64,000 nucleotides of DNA from Sphingomonas profundi (GTDB lineage: Bacteria > Pseudomonadota > Alphaproteobacteria > Sphingomonadales > Sphingomonadaceae), in contig NZ_CP046535.1 of assembly GCF_009739515.1 (NCBI RefSeq), positions 3,286,001 to 3,350,000 of the forward strand, in the 5' to 3' direction. A model generated the notes under the pieces. It had not been told where the DNA came from, made no database searches, and saw only the letters and a program-made list of their open reading frames with translations. Of this stretch, positions 8,780 through 19,600 are shown one piece after another. The stretch's first letter is position 1; each line of letters opens with the position of its first letter. A program made the translations under genes and the position numbers.

Positions 8780-8836
8780 ATCCCCCTGTAGATAGGAGGA
8801 TTGCGCGGAAACGCCATGCTGTGCGCTGCGTCACCC

Positions 8837-8862
8837 GGAACCGGATCGCCGTTCGCTAGGTT
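8837..8862 (+). promoter_or_regulatory. candidate sigma-EcfG promoter for the 76-aa gene
   Basis: GGAAC (8837-8841) is followed after 17 bases by GGTT (8859-8862). This is the same one-mismatch variant of GGAAC-N16/17-CGTT that precedes the nearby PRC-barrel gene. Predicted initiation near 8870 leaves a short leader containing GGGAGG. Confidence 0.45.
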
Positions 8863-8888
8863 GATCCTGCAAGAGCGGGAGGGCGACG

Positions 8889-9119
8889 ATGGGTCCGTTA
8901 TTCTATGTCATGGCGATCCTCGGCTGCGGCGACGCCGGCGGCGCCTGTCAGCCGGTGCGCGTGATGGACACCCATTATGCCAGCGCGGACGCCTGTACCG
9001 CCGCCGTCGGCCAGGCGCTGATGGACGCGACCGACCTCTCCTTTCCGGAAGTGACGGCCGAGTGCCGGCCCGCCCCGACGCTCCGCACCGTGGCGCAGGA
9101 GAAGCCGCCGCGCGGCTGA
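8889..9119 (+). CDS. small conserved-type protein, unknown function
   Basis: 76 aa, starting at ATG 8889 behind GGGAGGG at spacing suited to initiation. It contains four cysteines (residues 13, 20, 36 and 60) and a short hydrophobic N-terminus (MGPLFYVMAILGCG). The N-terminus is too short for a typical signal peptide but could mark a secreted or membrane-proximal product. No known domain is recognised. The upstream EcfG-like element suggests stress induction. It is transcribed divergently from the ABC exporter. Confidence 0.65.
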   Translation: MGPLFYVMAILGCGDAGGACQPVRVMDTHYASADACTAAVGQALMDATDLSFPEVTAECRPAPTLRTVAQEKPPRG

Positions 9120-9163
9120 GCGCGCCGCCTTCCTCCACGTAGAGCATCAGACAGAGTTCTTTC

Positions 9164-10363
9164 TTGCCATACCGATCCATCGTCCGCCGTCTCGTTCGCA
9201 TCCTGGCCCCGATCCTCCTGACCGTCGCAATCCTTGTCGGCGGCTGGCAACTCTACCTCAGCACGCCCGAACCCGTGCTCGACGTGAGCGCCGGCGCGCG
9301 CGGGCCGACGATCGGGGCGGTCTATTTCGGCGGGCCGGACCAGCCGGTCGGCCGGCTGCGGCAGGTGCTGCTCGATCGCATTCGCGCCACCCCGCCGGGC
9401 GAGGCGATCACGTGGGCGACCTATTATTTCCTCGATCCGGAACTGGCCCGCGCGCTGATCGCCGCCAGCGATCGCGGCGTGAAGGTGATTCTGGTGGTGG
9501 AAGGCGATCCCCGCCTGGAGACCGCCAACAATCAGGTGCTGGCGATGCTGCGGCGGCACAGCCTGCACGGCGGCCTCGTAGTCCGCCGGCCGCCCGGCTT
9601 CCCGTTCGAGGAGGTCAGCGGCAAGCTGCACATCAAGATCTACGCCTTCTCCTATCCAAGGCCCTCGGCGCTCGTCGGATCGTTCAACCCGTCCGGCGGC
9701 GGCGGGGGCGATGCCGCCACGATCCGCGAGATCGGCGATCAGGATCGCGGCCACAATCTGCTGGTGGAGATCGCCAGCCGGCCGCTGATCGACCGGCTCG
9801 TCGCCCACGTCCATCTGCTGGCGGAGAATGGCGGGTCGGTCGACCGCTTCTCGATCGAGAACAACCGCATCGTGCGCGATCGTGACACGGCGCTCTACTT
9901 CTACCCCCGGCTGCGCGCCGACATCGTCGAGCAGGCGATCGACCGGCTGGGCCCGGGCGATCATCTGTGGGCCGCCGTCTCCCACCTGAAGAACGAGACG
10001 GTGGGCAATCTGATCGACGCGGCAGAACGCGGCGCGACGCTGGACCTGATCGTCCACGATACGGAGCGGCGCGTGCCGCAGCGGGCGATCGACCGGCTGA
10101 CACGGGCCGGCGTCCTCGTCCGCCGCTTCCGCACGGCGGACGGGCTGCCGATGCACGCGAAATTCTTCGTGCTGGAGCAGGCCGGCCGCCGCACCGCCTA
10201 TTTCGGCAGCCTGAACTTCAATCGCAACTCGCGCCTGCTGAACGACGAGCTGCTCGTCGCCTCCACCGACGCCGGGCTCAGCGCCCGCCTGCTGCGCCGC
10301 TTCGTCGTGATGGACCGAGAGGTGGATCGCCAGCCCGTCGCCGGCAGCCGCACCGGGCGATAG
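9164..10363 (+). CDS. phospholipase-D-like / cardiolipin-synthase-type protein
   Basis: About 399 aa with an N-terminal membrane anchor (about residues 10-30). It has two HKD-type half-sites: LHIKIYAFSYPR followed by VGSFNPS near residue 150-175, and MHAKFFVLEQ followed by FGSLNFNRNS near 328-355. Both keep HxK and the downstream Gly-Ser-x-Asn element, so a two-site active centre is likely. The family transfers or hydrolyses phosphodiesters, for instance in cardiolipin synthesis. The final Asp of each HKD motif is not in the usual place, so activity is not assured. The start is a TTG with a weak ribosome-binding site. Confidence 0.75.
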   Translation: MPYRSIVRRLVRILAPILLTVAILVGGWQLYLSTPEPVLDVSAGARGPTIGAVYFGGPDQPVGRLRQVLLDRIRATPPGEAITWATYYFLDPELARALIAASDRGVKVILVVEGDPRLETANNQVLAMLRRHSLHGGLVVRRPPGFPFEEVSGKLHIKIYAFSYPRPSALVGSFNPSGGGGGDAATIREIGDQDRGHNLLVEIASRPLIDRLVAHVHLLAENGGSVDRFSIENNRIVRDRDTALYFYPRLRADIVEQAIDRLGPGDHLWAAVSHLKNETVGNLIDAAERGATLDLIVHDTERRVPQRAIDRLTRAGVLVRRFRTADGLPMHAKFFVLEQAGRRTAYFGSLNFNRNSRLLNDELLVASTDAGLSARLLRRFVVMDREVDRQPVAGSRTGR

Positions 10364-10426
10364 CCGGCTTGGCCGGCGCGGCCCGCACCCGGCCGGAAGC
10401 CCGATCCACGGCGGCGAGCGGCCGCG

Positions 10427-11077
10427 TCAGGCCAGCGTGCGGCCGTACCACAGCACCCGGCCGAGGATGTCGATGCGGGCGGGGTCGACATCCTGCCAGC
10501 TCGGAAAGGCGGGATTGTCGCTGCCGATCGTGATGCGCCGGCCCTGCGGCTGGCGCGCCAGCCGCTTGATCATCAGGCTGTCGTCCAGGCGGAGCACGTA
10601 GATGCCGTCGCGCAGCCGCTCGGCCCCGTCGCGGCGGTCGACCAGCACCTCGTCGCCGTCGGCCAGCGCCGGCGCCATCGATTCGCCGCTGACCCGGATG
10701 ATCGAGAGACCGTCCGTGGCGCCCTTCGTCAGCCGGCGCAGCCAGGCGGGATCGAAGGCGACCGCGCCCAGCCGCTCCTCGCCGACCACGTTCGCGCCGT
10801 GGCCGGCGGAGGCGTGCACCGCCAGCACCGGCACGGGCACCAGATCGGCGCCGGCGATCCGATCGGAGCCGCCGAGCAGCGTCTCGCTCACGCCGAAATA
10901 GCGCGCCAGCGTCGCGCGATCCTGCTCGTGCAGGCGCCGGGGAGTGCCGCGCTTGATGAACTGCTGGATATAGGCGGCGTTGCGCCCCAGCATCCGCGAC
11001 AGGGCCGCATAATCCTCGCGCCGTTCCTCAATCAGGCGCTGCAGCGCGGCCCGTGGCGTTTCCGGCGTGGCGAGCAT
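10427..11077 (-). CDS. S24-family self-cleaving transcriptional regulator
   Basis: 216 aa. An N-terminal helix-turn-helix (about residues 8-70, YAALSRMLGRNAAYIQQFIKRG) is followed by an S24/LexA-type protease domain. The nucleophile Ser133 lies in SGESMAPAL and the general base Lys171 in DSLMIKRL. A candidate self-cleavage Ala91-Gly92 bond lies in HASAGHG. LexA, UmuD and CI-like repressors of this family are cleaved when RecA is activated. ATG 11077 was preferred to an upstream in-frame start at 11119 because the latter would overlap the promoter and SOS box. It is not canonical LexA, whose N-terminal winged helix differs. Confidence 0.85.
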   Translation of the reverse strand: MLATPETPRAALQRLIEERREDYAALSRMLGRNAAYIQQFIKRGTPRRLHEQDRATLARYFGVSETLLGGSDRIAGADLVPVPVLAVHASAGHGANVVGEERLGAVAFDPAWLRRLTKGATDGLSIIRVSGESMAPALADGDEVLVDRRDGAERLRDGIYVLRLDDSLMIKRLARQPQGRRITIGSDNPAFPSWQDVDPARIDILGRVLWYGRTLA

Positions 11078-11107
11078 CGGCGGCAGACTTTCCCCTGGTC
11101 TCCGCCT

Positions 11108-11136
11108 ATTTTCGAACAAACAGGGAACATTGTAAA
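11108..11136 (-). promoter_or_regulatory. promoter with embedded LexA (SOS) box for the S24 regulator
   Basis: On the minus strand a -35-like TTTACA (11136-11131) and a -10-like GAAAAT (11113-11108) are 17 bases apart. The spacer contains GTTC-CCTGTTT-GTTC (11128-11114), an exact match to the alphaproteobacterial LexA box GTTC-N7-GTTC. A repressor bound there would block RNA polymerase. The start codon follows about 30 bases downstream of the -10. Confidence 0.7.
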
Positions 11137-11164
11137 GAGCGGCGAGAGCATCGGCCGCGCACGC

Positions 11165-11212
11165 GACGCCGCCCGGGCCGCGATGCTCGCATCGCGCGGC
11201 CCGGGCGGCGTC
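11165..11212. terminator. long GC-rich hairpin downstream of the 100-aa gene
   Basis: A 22-base arm (11165-11186) pairs with 11189-11212 apart from a two-base bulge. The core is GCCGCCCGGGCC against GGCCCGGGCGGC. It lies ten bases beyond the stop of the minus-strand 100-aa gene and before the S24 promoter, as a 3'-end structure should. No T tract follows. Confidence 0.6.
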
Positions 11213-11221
11213 TCGCGGGGA

Positions 11222-11524
11222 TCAGGCCCGGCGGGTGCCCGTCATCGGGAAGCTGCCGAAAGCGCCGGCCGTCACGGTGCCGTCCAGGCTGTCGCCGGCG
11301 ATCGTCGCCTTGCAGTCCAGCCGCATCGGGAACGGCATCTTCACCTCCATGGCCCAGCCGATCGTGTCGCCGTCCACGGTGCCGTCCGTCACCGGCAGGG
11401 TGCCCAGGGCGCCCGAAATCTCGCCGGTGAAGGTGGTGCCGGCGCTGTTCACGGTCAGCGCCGTCTTCTGCTCGCCCATCGGCGAGGCGGTCACGCAATC
11501 CCAGGTGCCGTCGACGTCGGCCAT
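11222..11524 (-). CDS. small beta-rich protein, unknown function
   Basis: 100 aa, with no signal peptide or membrane segment. It starts MADVDGTWDCVTASPMGEQK and alternates short beta-like stretches with Gly and Thr turns (TTFTGEISGALGTLPVTDGTV, in part). Two cysteines are present. The pattern suggests a compact antiparallel beta barrel of the lipocalin-like small-molecule type, but I do not recognise a named family. A hairpin follows the stop codon. It lies 27 bases downstream of the M16 protease gene on the same strand, in the order M16 gene, gap, stop side, so it is probably a separate unit. Confidence 0.6.
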   Translation of the reverse strand: MADVDGTWDCVTASPMGEQKTALTVNSAGTTFTGEISGALGTLPVTDGTVDGDTIGWAMEVKMPFPMRLDCKATIAGDSLDGTVTAGAFGSFPMTGTRRA

Positions 11525-11551
11525 GTGTCGGTCCTCTGCTTTACGCGAGCG

Positions 11552-14443
11552 TCAATCGCTCGGCTTGACCACTTCGACCGGAAGGCCGACGCCGTCAAGC
11601 TGCGGCCGCACCTTGGCGGCATCGCCCACCACCACCCAGATCAGCCGCTTGGGATCGATCGCCGCCCGCGCCGCCGTATCCAGCGCCGCCGGCGTCAGCG
11701 CGCGATAGCGATCCGCCAGGCGCGTATAATAATCGTCCGGCCGGCCGTAGAGCGCGTTGCGCATAATCGCGCCGAGCAGATCGCCCGACGTCTCGAAGCT
11801 GCCGGGCAGCGACCGCACCGAATTGTTGACCATCCGGTCCCGCTCGTCGGGATCGATGCCCTTGGTGGAGAGGAAGGCGCTCATGTCGGCCAGCATCGCC
11901 TTGATCGAATCGCCGGTGCGATCGGTCTGCACCGGCGCGTAGACGATCAGCGGCGCATTCTCCTTCACCATCCGCACCTGCGTGCCGACGCCGTAGGCCC
12001 AGCCCTTGTCCTCGCGCAGATCCATGTTGAGGCGCGAGGTGAAGCTGCCGCCTAGCACCTCGTTGGCGGTGATCAGCGCGATCGGATCGTCGGTGCCCTT
12101 CACCGGCAGCACCTCGCCCGCCAGGATCAGCGACTGCGGGCTCTGCGGCCGGTCGATCAGCACGATCCGGCTGGGCCGCGCCATCCGGTCCTGGCGGAAC
12201 AGCTTGGTGCCCTTGGGCACCGCCGGCGCCTTCCACGTGCCGAAGCGCGCCTCCAGCAGCGGCGTCAGTTCCGCCAGCGTGATGTCGCCCGCGACGAAGA
12301 TCTTCGCATTGTCCGGCCGCAGCCACGCCTGCTGGAAGGCGACGAGGTCGGCGCGCGTCGCCGCCTTCATGCCCGCTTCCGTTCCCGATCCGGTGAACGG
12401 GATGCCGTAGGGGTGGGCCGGGCCGTAGAGCAGCGGCGGCAGTTCGCGCAGCGCGATGCTGTTCGGCTGCGTCTTCTCGGCGGCGATGCGGGCGAGCAGC
12501 TGGCCGCGCAGGCGCTCCACCTCCTCCGGCTTGAACGACGGGTTCTGGATCACGTCGGCGAGCAGATCGAGCGAGGGGGCGAGGTTGGGCTTCAGCGCGA
12601 ACAGGCTGACGGAGGTGCTGTCCATGCCCGCGGCCGAGGAGATGGTGGCGCCCAGCCGCTCCTGCTCCTCGGCGATGCGGATCGAATCGCGGGTGGTGGT
12701 GCCCTCGTCCAACAGCGCCACGGTCAGCGCCTCGGTGCCGAGCTTCGCCTTCGGATCGGCGGCGTTGCCCGCGTCGAACGCCACGGAGACGCGCACCGTG
12801 GGCACCGTGGTGCGCCGCGCCAGCACCACCTCGATCCCGTTCGAAAGTGTCGCGCGCTCGATCGCGGGGAACACCAGGTCGCCGATCGGCTGCACCGGCG
12901 GCGCCGTGCGGGACGGGCCGGGCGCCTGTTTCGGCGCCGGTGGCGGCGCCGGTTTCGCGACAGGGGCGGCCATCGACGCGGCGGGTGCGGCGGCGCCGCC
13001 CTGCTTCGGATCGCGATAGTAAAACGGCCCACGCGCCATGCCGCCGCCGGCGGCGGCCATGTCGGCGGCGCTGCGCTCGCCGGGCTCCACCGTCAGCCGG
13101 TAGACCGGCCGGCCGAGCCACTTGCGCGCCGCCGCCAGCACCGTCTGCGGCGTGGCGGCGGCATATTCGGCCAGATCCTTGGCATATTTGTCCGGATCGT
13201 TCGAATAGACCGCGCCTTCGGCCAGAGTGACGGCCTTGCCGCCGAACCCGCCGACCGACTCCAGGCCGGAGATGCGCCCGGCCACCTCGCGCGTCGCCGC
13301 CCGCTTCACCTCGTCGGCAGTGGGGCCGTCCTTCAGGAAGGCGGCGATCTGCGCGTCCAGCTTCGTCGCCACCCCCGCCGCGTCGACGCCCGGCTTCACG
13401 TTCGCGGTGATCTCGATCAGCGAGATCTTCTCGAACTCCTGCAGCCCGGCGGAGGTGCTGACGGCCACCTTGTCCTTGCGCACTAGGCTGTTGTCGAGCC
13501 GGGAGGAGGAGAGGCCGCCGATGATCGTCAGCGCGATGTCCAGCGGCACTGCGTCCGGATCGTTGAGGCCGGGCGCCACCCAGTTGCGGTAGATCCGCGT
13601 CGTCGCCACGCGGTCCTTCATCACCTGATCGACGGGCTTCGGCAGCGTCGGCACCGTCACCTCCGGCCGCGCCGTCTCGGGTCCGCGCGGGATGGCGCCG
13701 AACCACTGCTTCACCTTGGCCTCGGCCGTCTTCCGGTCGATGTCGCCGGCCAGCACCAGCACGGCGTTGTTCGGCCCGTAATGGGCGCGGAACCAGTTCT
13801 TCACATCCTCCAGGCTGGCCGCGTCCAGATCCGCCATCGAACCGATGGTCGAGTGGTGGTACGGATGCCCTTCCGGGAACAGCGTGTTCAGCTGGGCATA
13901 TTCGACGAGGCCATAGGGTTCGTTGTCGCCCTGCCGCTTCTCGTTCTGCACCACCGCGCGCTGGTTATCGAGCTTGGTCTTGTCGATCGCGCCCAGCAGA
14001 TGGCCCATGCGATCCGATTCGAGGAACAGCGCCAGATCGAGCGCGCCGGTCGGCACCGTCTCGAAATAGTTGGTGCGGTCGAACCAGGTCGTGCCGTTAT
14101 AGTCGGTCGCGCCGACCGTCTCCAGCGGCTTGAAGAAGTCGTCGTTGGCGTTCTCGGACCCGTTGAACATCAGATGCTCGAACAGGTGGGCGAAGCCGGT
14201 CTTGCCCTTCGGCTCGTCCTTGGAGCCGATATGATACCATACCGACACGGCGACGACGGGCGCCTTGCGATCCTCGCTCACGATCACGCGCAGGCCGTTC
14301 GGCAGGGTAAACTGGCTGTACGGAATCTTCACCGCCTGCACCAGCGAGGCGACGGGCGCCGGCTCCGCCATCTTCGCGGGCGCGGCCAGCGCGGAGGTGG
14401 CGAGGAGGGTGGCGGCAAGCGATACGATGAAGGGACGGACCAT
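11552..14443 (-). CDS. M16-family metalloprotease, two fused M16 units
   Basis: 963 aa with a cleavable signal peptide (SLAATLLATSALAAPAK), so a periplasmic zinc peptidase. The first M16 unit (about residues 40-480) carries the inverted zinc site HLFEHLMFNG and the distal Glu of VVQNEKRQGD. A Pro/Ala-rich linker near 490-515 joins a second unit (about 520-950) that lacks HxxEH and is presumably structural. Single-chain catalytic plus non-catalytic fusions are a standard M16 architecture, forming a clamshell that degrades peptides. Length matches such fusions. Confidence 0.92.
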   Translation of the reverse strand: MVRPFIVSLAATLLATSALAAPAKMAEPAPVASLVQAVKIPYSQFTLPNGLRVIVSEDRKAPVVAVSVWYHIGSKDEPKGKTGFAHLFEHLMFNGSENANDDFFKPLETVGATDYNGTTWFDRTNYFETVPTGALDLALFLESDRMGHLLGAIDKTKLDNQRAVVQNEKRQGDNEPYGLVEYAQLNTLFPEGHPYHHSTIGSMADLDAASLEDVKNWFRAHYGPNNAVLVLAGDIDRKTAEAKVKQWFGAIPRGPETARPEVTVPTLPKPVDQVMKDRVATTRIYRNWVAPGLNDPDAVPLDIALTIIGGLSSSRLDNSLVRKDKVAVSTSAGLQEFEKISLIEITANVKPGVDAAGVATKLDAQIAAFLKDGPTADEVKRAATREVAGRISGLESVGGFGGKAVTLAEGAVYSNDPDKYAKDLAEYAAATPQTVLAAARKWLGRPVYRLTVEPGERSAADMAAAGGGMARGPFYYRDPKQGGAAAPAASMAAPVAKPAPPPAPKQAPGPSRTAPPVQPIGDLVFPAIERATLSNGIEVVLARRTTVPTVRVSVAFDAGNAADPKAKLGTEALTVALLDEGTTTRDSIRIAEEQERLGATISSAAGMDSTSVSLFALKPNLAPSLDLLADVIQNPSFKPEEVERLRGQLLARIAAEKTQPNSIALRELPPLLYGPAHPYGIPFTGSGTEAGMKAATRADLVAFQQAWLRPDNAKIFVAGDITLAELTPLLEARFGTWKAPAVPKGTKLFRQDRMARPSRIVLIDRPQSPQSLILAGEVLPVKGTDDPIALITANEVLGGSFTSRLNMDLREDKGWAYGVGTQVRMVKENAPLIVYAPVQTDRTGDSIKAMLADMSAFLSTKGIDPDERDRMVNNSVRSLPGSFETSGDLLGAIMRNALYGRPDDYYTRLADRYRALTPAALDTAARAAIDPKRLIWVVVGDAAKVRPQLDGVGLPVEVVKPSD

Positions 14444-14543
14444 GCGGGACTTTCCGGAGACAGCGGCGGCAGTGCCTGATGCGGCATAGTAGCCTTAACG
14501 CGCGATCGGGCAATATCGCCGGCGGGCCGATCATGGAGGATAT

Positions 14544-15089
14544 ATGAGCCGCAAACGGGACGTGAGCACGCTGGCAAAGCATTATCTGGGCCGCGCGCCG
14601 GACTCGCTGGATCGGGAGGAGACGCGCGTCCTGCACAGCTTCGCCGAGAACCAGCCCATCAGCCGCGACGTGGGCGAGCAGGCCGAGACCGTCTCGACCT
14701 TCTGGGACCGGCTCGCCGATCGGGTGGCGGCGATCGGCGGTTCCTGGGCGTTCATCTTCACCTTCATGGCGGTGCTGATCGGGTGGATGCTGCTGAACAC
14801 CGACGTGCTGGCCCACTGGCACATGCAGTTCGATCCCTATCCCTATATCTTCCTCAACCTCATGCTCTCGATGATCGCCGCGCTGCAGGCGCCCGTCATC
14901 ATGATGAGCCAGAACCGCCAGGCCGCGCAGGACCGGCTGGCCGCGAGCCACGACTATGAGGTGAACCTCCGCGCCGAGCTGGAGATCATGCGCCTGCACG
15001 AGAAGATCGACGCGATCCGGATCGAGCATCTGGAGGCGCTGACGCAGCAGCAGCATGCGATGATGGAGCTTCTCGCGAAGCGGAGCTGA
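14544..15089 (+). CDS. DUF1003 membrane protein
   Basis: 181 aa, starting at ATG 14544 five bases after GGAGG. Two membrane helices (about residues 70-90 and 105-125) are joined by a short loop. The conserved [19 protein letters not shown] and [23 protein letters not shown] match DUF1003. A C-terminal amphipathic or coiled-coil helix (about 140-181) faces the cytoplasm. The family has no established function. It lies 56 bases before clpB but is separated from it by a heat-shock-type promoter. Confidence 0.9.
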   Translation: MSRKRDVSTLAKHYLGRAPDSLDREETRVLHSFAENQPISRDVGEQAETVSTFWDRLADRVAAIGGSWAFIFTFMAVLIGWMLLNTDVLAHWHMQFDPYPYIFLNLMLSMIAALQAPVIMMSQNRQAAQDRLAASHDYEVNLRAELEIMRLHEKIDAIRIEHLEALTQQQHAMMELLAKRS

Positions 15090-15092
15090 CCC

Positions 15093-15120
15093 CTTGTGTT
15101 GCAAATAGGCAACACCATAT
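15093..15120 (+). promoter_or_regulatory. candidate sigma-32 promoter of clpB with internal palindrome
   Basis: CTTGTG (15093-15098) and CCATAT (15115-15120) are separated by 16 bases. They resemble alphaproteobacterial RpoH promoters (CTTGAA and CYTATNT). The spacer contains a perfect inverted repeat GTGTTGC-AAATAG-GCAACAC (15096-15115), which could be an operator or a 5' hairpin. Confidence 0.5.
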
Positions 15121-15145
15121 CGCGGCGGTGTTGAAGGGGAGTGCC

Positions 15146-17737
<2,592 letters not shown>

Positions 17738-17745
17738 GCCGCGCG

Positions 17746-18219
17746 CTAGCCGCCGAGCTTGCCGAACTTCGCCTCGAAGCCGGCCCTGTCGCCGCTGGCG
17801 AGGTGTCGGGCCTGCTCGACCCACTGGTCCTTCAGGATGCGGCCGCGGAACGCGCCCATGCCGGCGTCCACGGCCGAGACCTGCGCGTCGTCCAGCGCGG
17901 CGAGCTGATCGAAGCGGGTGATGCCGAGCGCGCCGAGCTGCGTCTGCGCCTTGGGGCCGAGCCCCTTGATCTGGGTCAGCGGATCGGCCGGGCCGGTCGC
18001 CTCGGGCAGAGCGGGGTGGGAATCGACGCCGAGGAACTGGTCGACCACGTCCTCCACCGCCGCCGCGGCACCGTCGCTGACGCCGTGGCCCTCGACCGGG
18101 GTGGCGGTTGCCGCCGGCGTCTCGATCCGGTCCGTCGCCCGCCGGCGCCACAGGAACAGGAAGGCCGCCGCCACCACGAGGGTGATGAACACGATCAGCA
18201 GGATTTCGGTCTGGCTCAC
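17746..18219 (-). CDS. membrane-anchored helix-hairpin-helix protein
   Basis: 157 aa. One N-terminal membrane helix (about residues 4-24, LLIVFITLVVAAAFLFLW) is followed by a basic RRR stop-transfer, an acidic/Ala linker and a C-terminal helix-hairpin-helix domain (about 83-150) with IKGLGPKAQTQLGALGI. This resembles the small proteins annotated as flap-endonuclease-like or DUF332-type, which occur in many alphaproteobacteria. The helix-hairpin-helix suggests nucleic-acid or protein contact at the membrane; no nuclease residues are visible. It ends eight bases from the stop of the convergent clpB. Confidence 0.75.
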   Translation of the reverse strand: MSQTEILLIVFITLVVAAAFLFLWRRRATDRIETPAATATPVEGHGVSDGAAAAVEDVVDQFLGVDSHPALPEATGPADPLTQIKGLGPKAQTQLGALGITRFDQLAALDDAQVSAVDAGMGAFRGRILKDQWVEQARHLASGDRAGFEAKFGKLGG

Positions 18220-18325
18220 ATCTGCCTCTTCTTTGGCCGCTCGGGCGTCTCTAGATCGGGGGGCGCACGACGCAAGAGCGAAGGTCGCTCAAGGTCGCTC
18301 GGGGATTGTCGCGGTGTCGTTGCGG

Positions 18326-19600
18326 TCAGCCCTCGCGGGCGATCTCGCGCCAGCCGATGTCGCGGCGGCAGAAGCCGGTGGGAAAGTCGATGCGGTCCAC
18401 CGCGCGATAGGCCGCCGCCTGCGCCGCCGCCACGGTGGCGCCGGTGGCGGTGACGTTCAGCACGCGACCGCCGCTGGCGACGAGGGCGCCGTGCCGCATC
18501 GCCGTGCCCGCCTGGAAGATGCGCGCGCCGGTCGCCTCCGCCGCGGCGATGCCGCCGATCGCGCCGCCTTTCTCGGGCGTGCCGGGATAGCCGCGCGCGG
18601 CCATCACCACCGTCAGCGCCGTATGCGCCGCGAAGGCGGGCGACGGCAGCGACGCCAGCCGCCGTTCGGCCACGGCGAGCAGCAGGTCGAGCAGGTCGCC
18701 TTCCAGCCGCATCATCAGCACCTGCGCCTCGGGATCGCCGAAGCGGGCGTTATACTCGATCAGCTCGGGGCCGTCGGCGGTCAGCATCAGCCCGGCGTAG
18801 AGGATGCCGGCATAGGGCGTGCCGGCCGCCGCCATCGCGCGCACGGTGGGCACGACGATCTCCGCCATCGCGCGGGCCTGCAACGCGGCCGTCAGCACGG
18901 GTGCGGGGCTGTAGGCGCCCATGCCGCCGGTGTTCGGGCCGGTATCGCCATCCCCCACCCGCTTGTGATCCTGCGCGGAGCCGAACGGCACCACCGTCTC
19001 GCCGTCGGTCAGCGCGAACAGGCTCGCCTCCTCGCCCTGCAGGAAGGCCTCGATCACCACCTCTGCGCCGGCGCCGCCATGGGCGCCGGCGAACATGCCG
19101 GCGATCGCCGCCTCGGCCTGCGCGGGCGTTTCCGCGATCACCACGCCCTTGCCGGCGGCCAGGCCGTCCGCCTTGATGACGACGGGCAGGCCGAAGCCGG
19201 GCAGCGCCGCCCGCGCCGCGCCCGCATCGGCGAAGCGGCCATAGGCGGCGGTGGGGATGCCCTCGCGCGCGCACAGATCCTTGGTGAAGCCCTTGGATCC
19301 TTCCAGCCGGGCAGCGGCCGCCGTCGGGCCGAACACGAGGATGCCTTCGGCGATCAGCAGGTCGGTCAGCCCGTCCACCAGCGGCTGTTCCGGCCCGACG
19401 ACGACGAGGCCGACATCATGGTCGCGCGCGAAGGCGACGACCGCATCGAGGTGGCCGTGATCCAGCGCCACGCACTCCGCATGCGCCGCGATGCCCGGAT
19501 TGCCGGGCGCCGCGTAGAGCTTCGTCAGCCTGCGCGATTGCGCCAGCTTCCACGCCAGCGCATGTTCGCGACCGCCCGACCCCAGCAGCAGGACATTCAT
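18326..19600 (-). CDS. purD: phosphoribosylamine-glycine ligase
   Basis: 424 aa, an ATP-grasp enzyme making glycinamide ribonucleotide in purine synthesis. The start [20 protein letters not shown] is diagnostic. ATP-grasp elements [19 protein letters not shown] and [13 protein letters not shown] are intact, and length is normal. The open frame continues upstream, but ATG 19600 matches the family N-terminus. The start codon overlaps that of xseA on the other strand. Confidence 0.97.
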   Translation of the reverse strand: MNVLLLGSGGREHALAWKLAQSRRLTKLYAAPGNPGIAAHAECVALDHGHLDAVVAFARDHDVGLVVVGPEQPLVDGLTDLLIAEGILVFGPTAAAARLEGSKGFTKDLCAREGIPTAAYGRFADAGAARAALPGFGLPVVIKADGLAAGKGVVIAETPAQAEAAIAGMFAGAHGGAGAEVVIEAFLQGEEASLFALTDGETVVPFGSAQDHKRVGDGDTGPNTGGMGAYSPAPVLTAALQARAMAEIVVPTVRAMAAAGTPYAGILYAGLMLTADGPELIEYNARFGDPEAQVLMMRLEGDLLDLLLAVAERRLASLPSPAFAAHTALTVVMAARGYPGTPEKGGAIGGIAAAEATGARIFQAGTAMRHGALVASGGRVLNVTATGATVAAAQAAAYRAVDRIDFPTGFCRRDIGWREIAREG

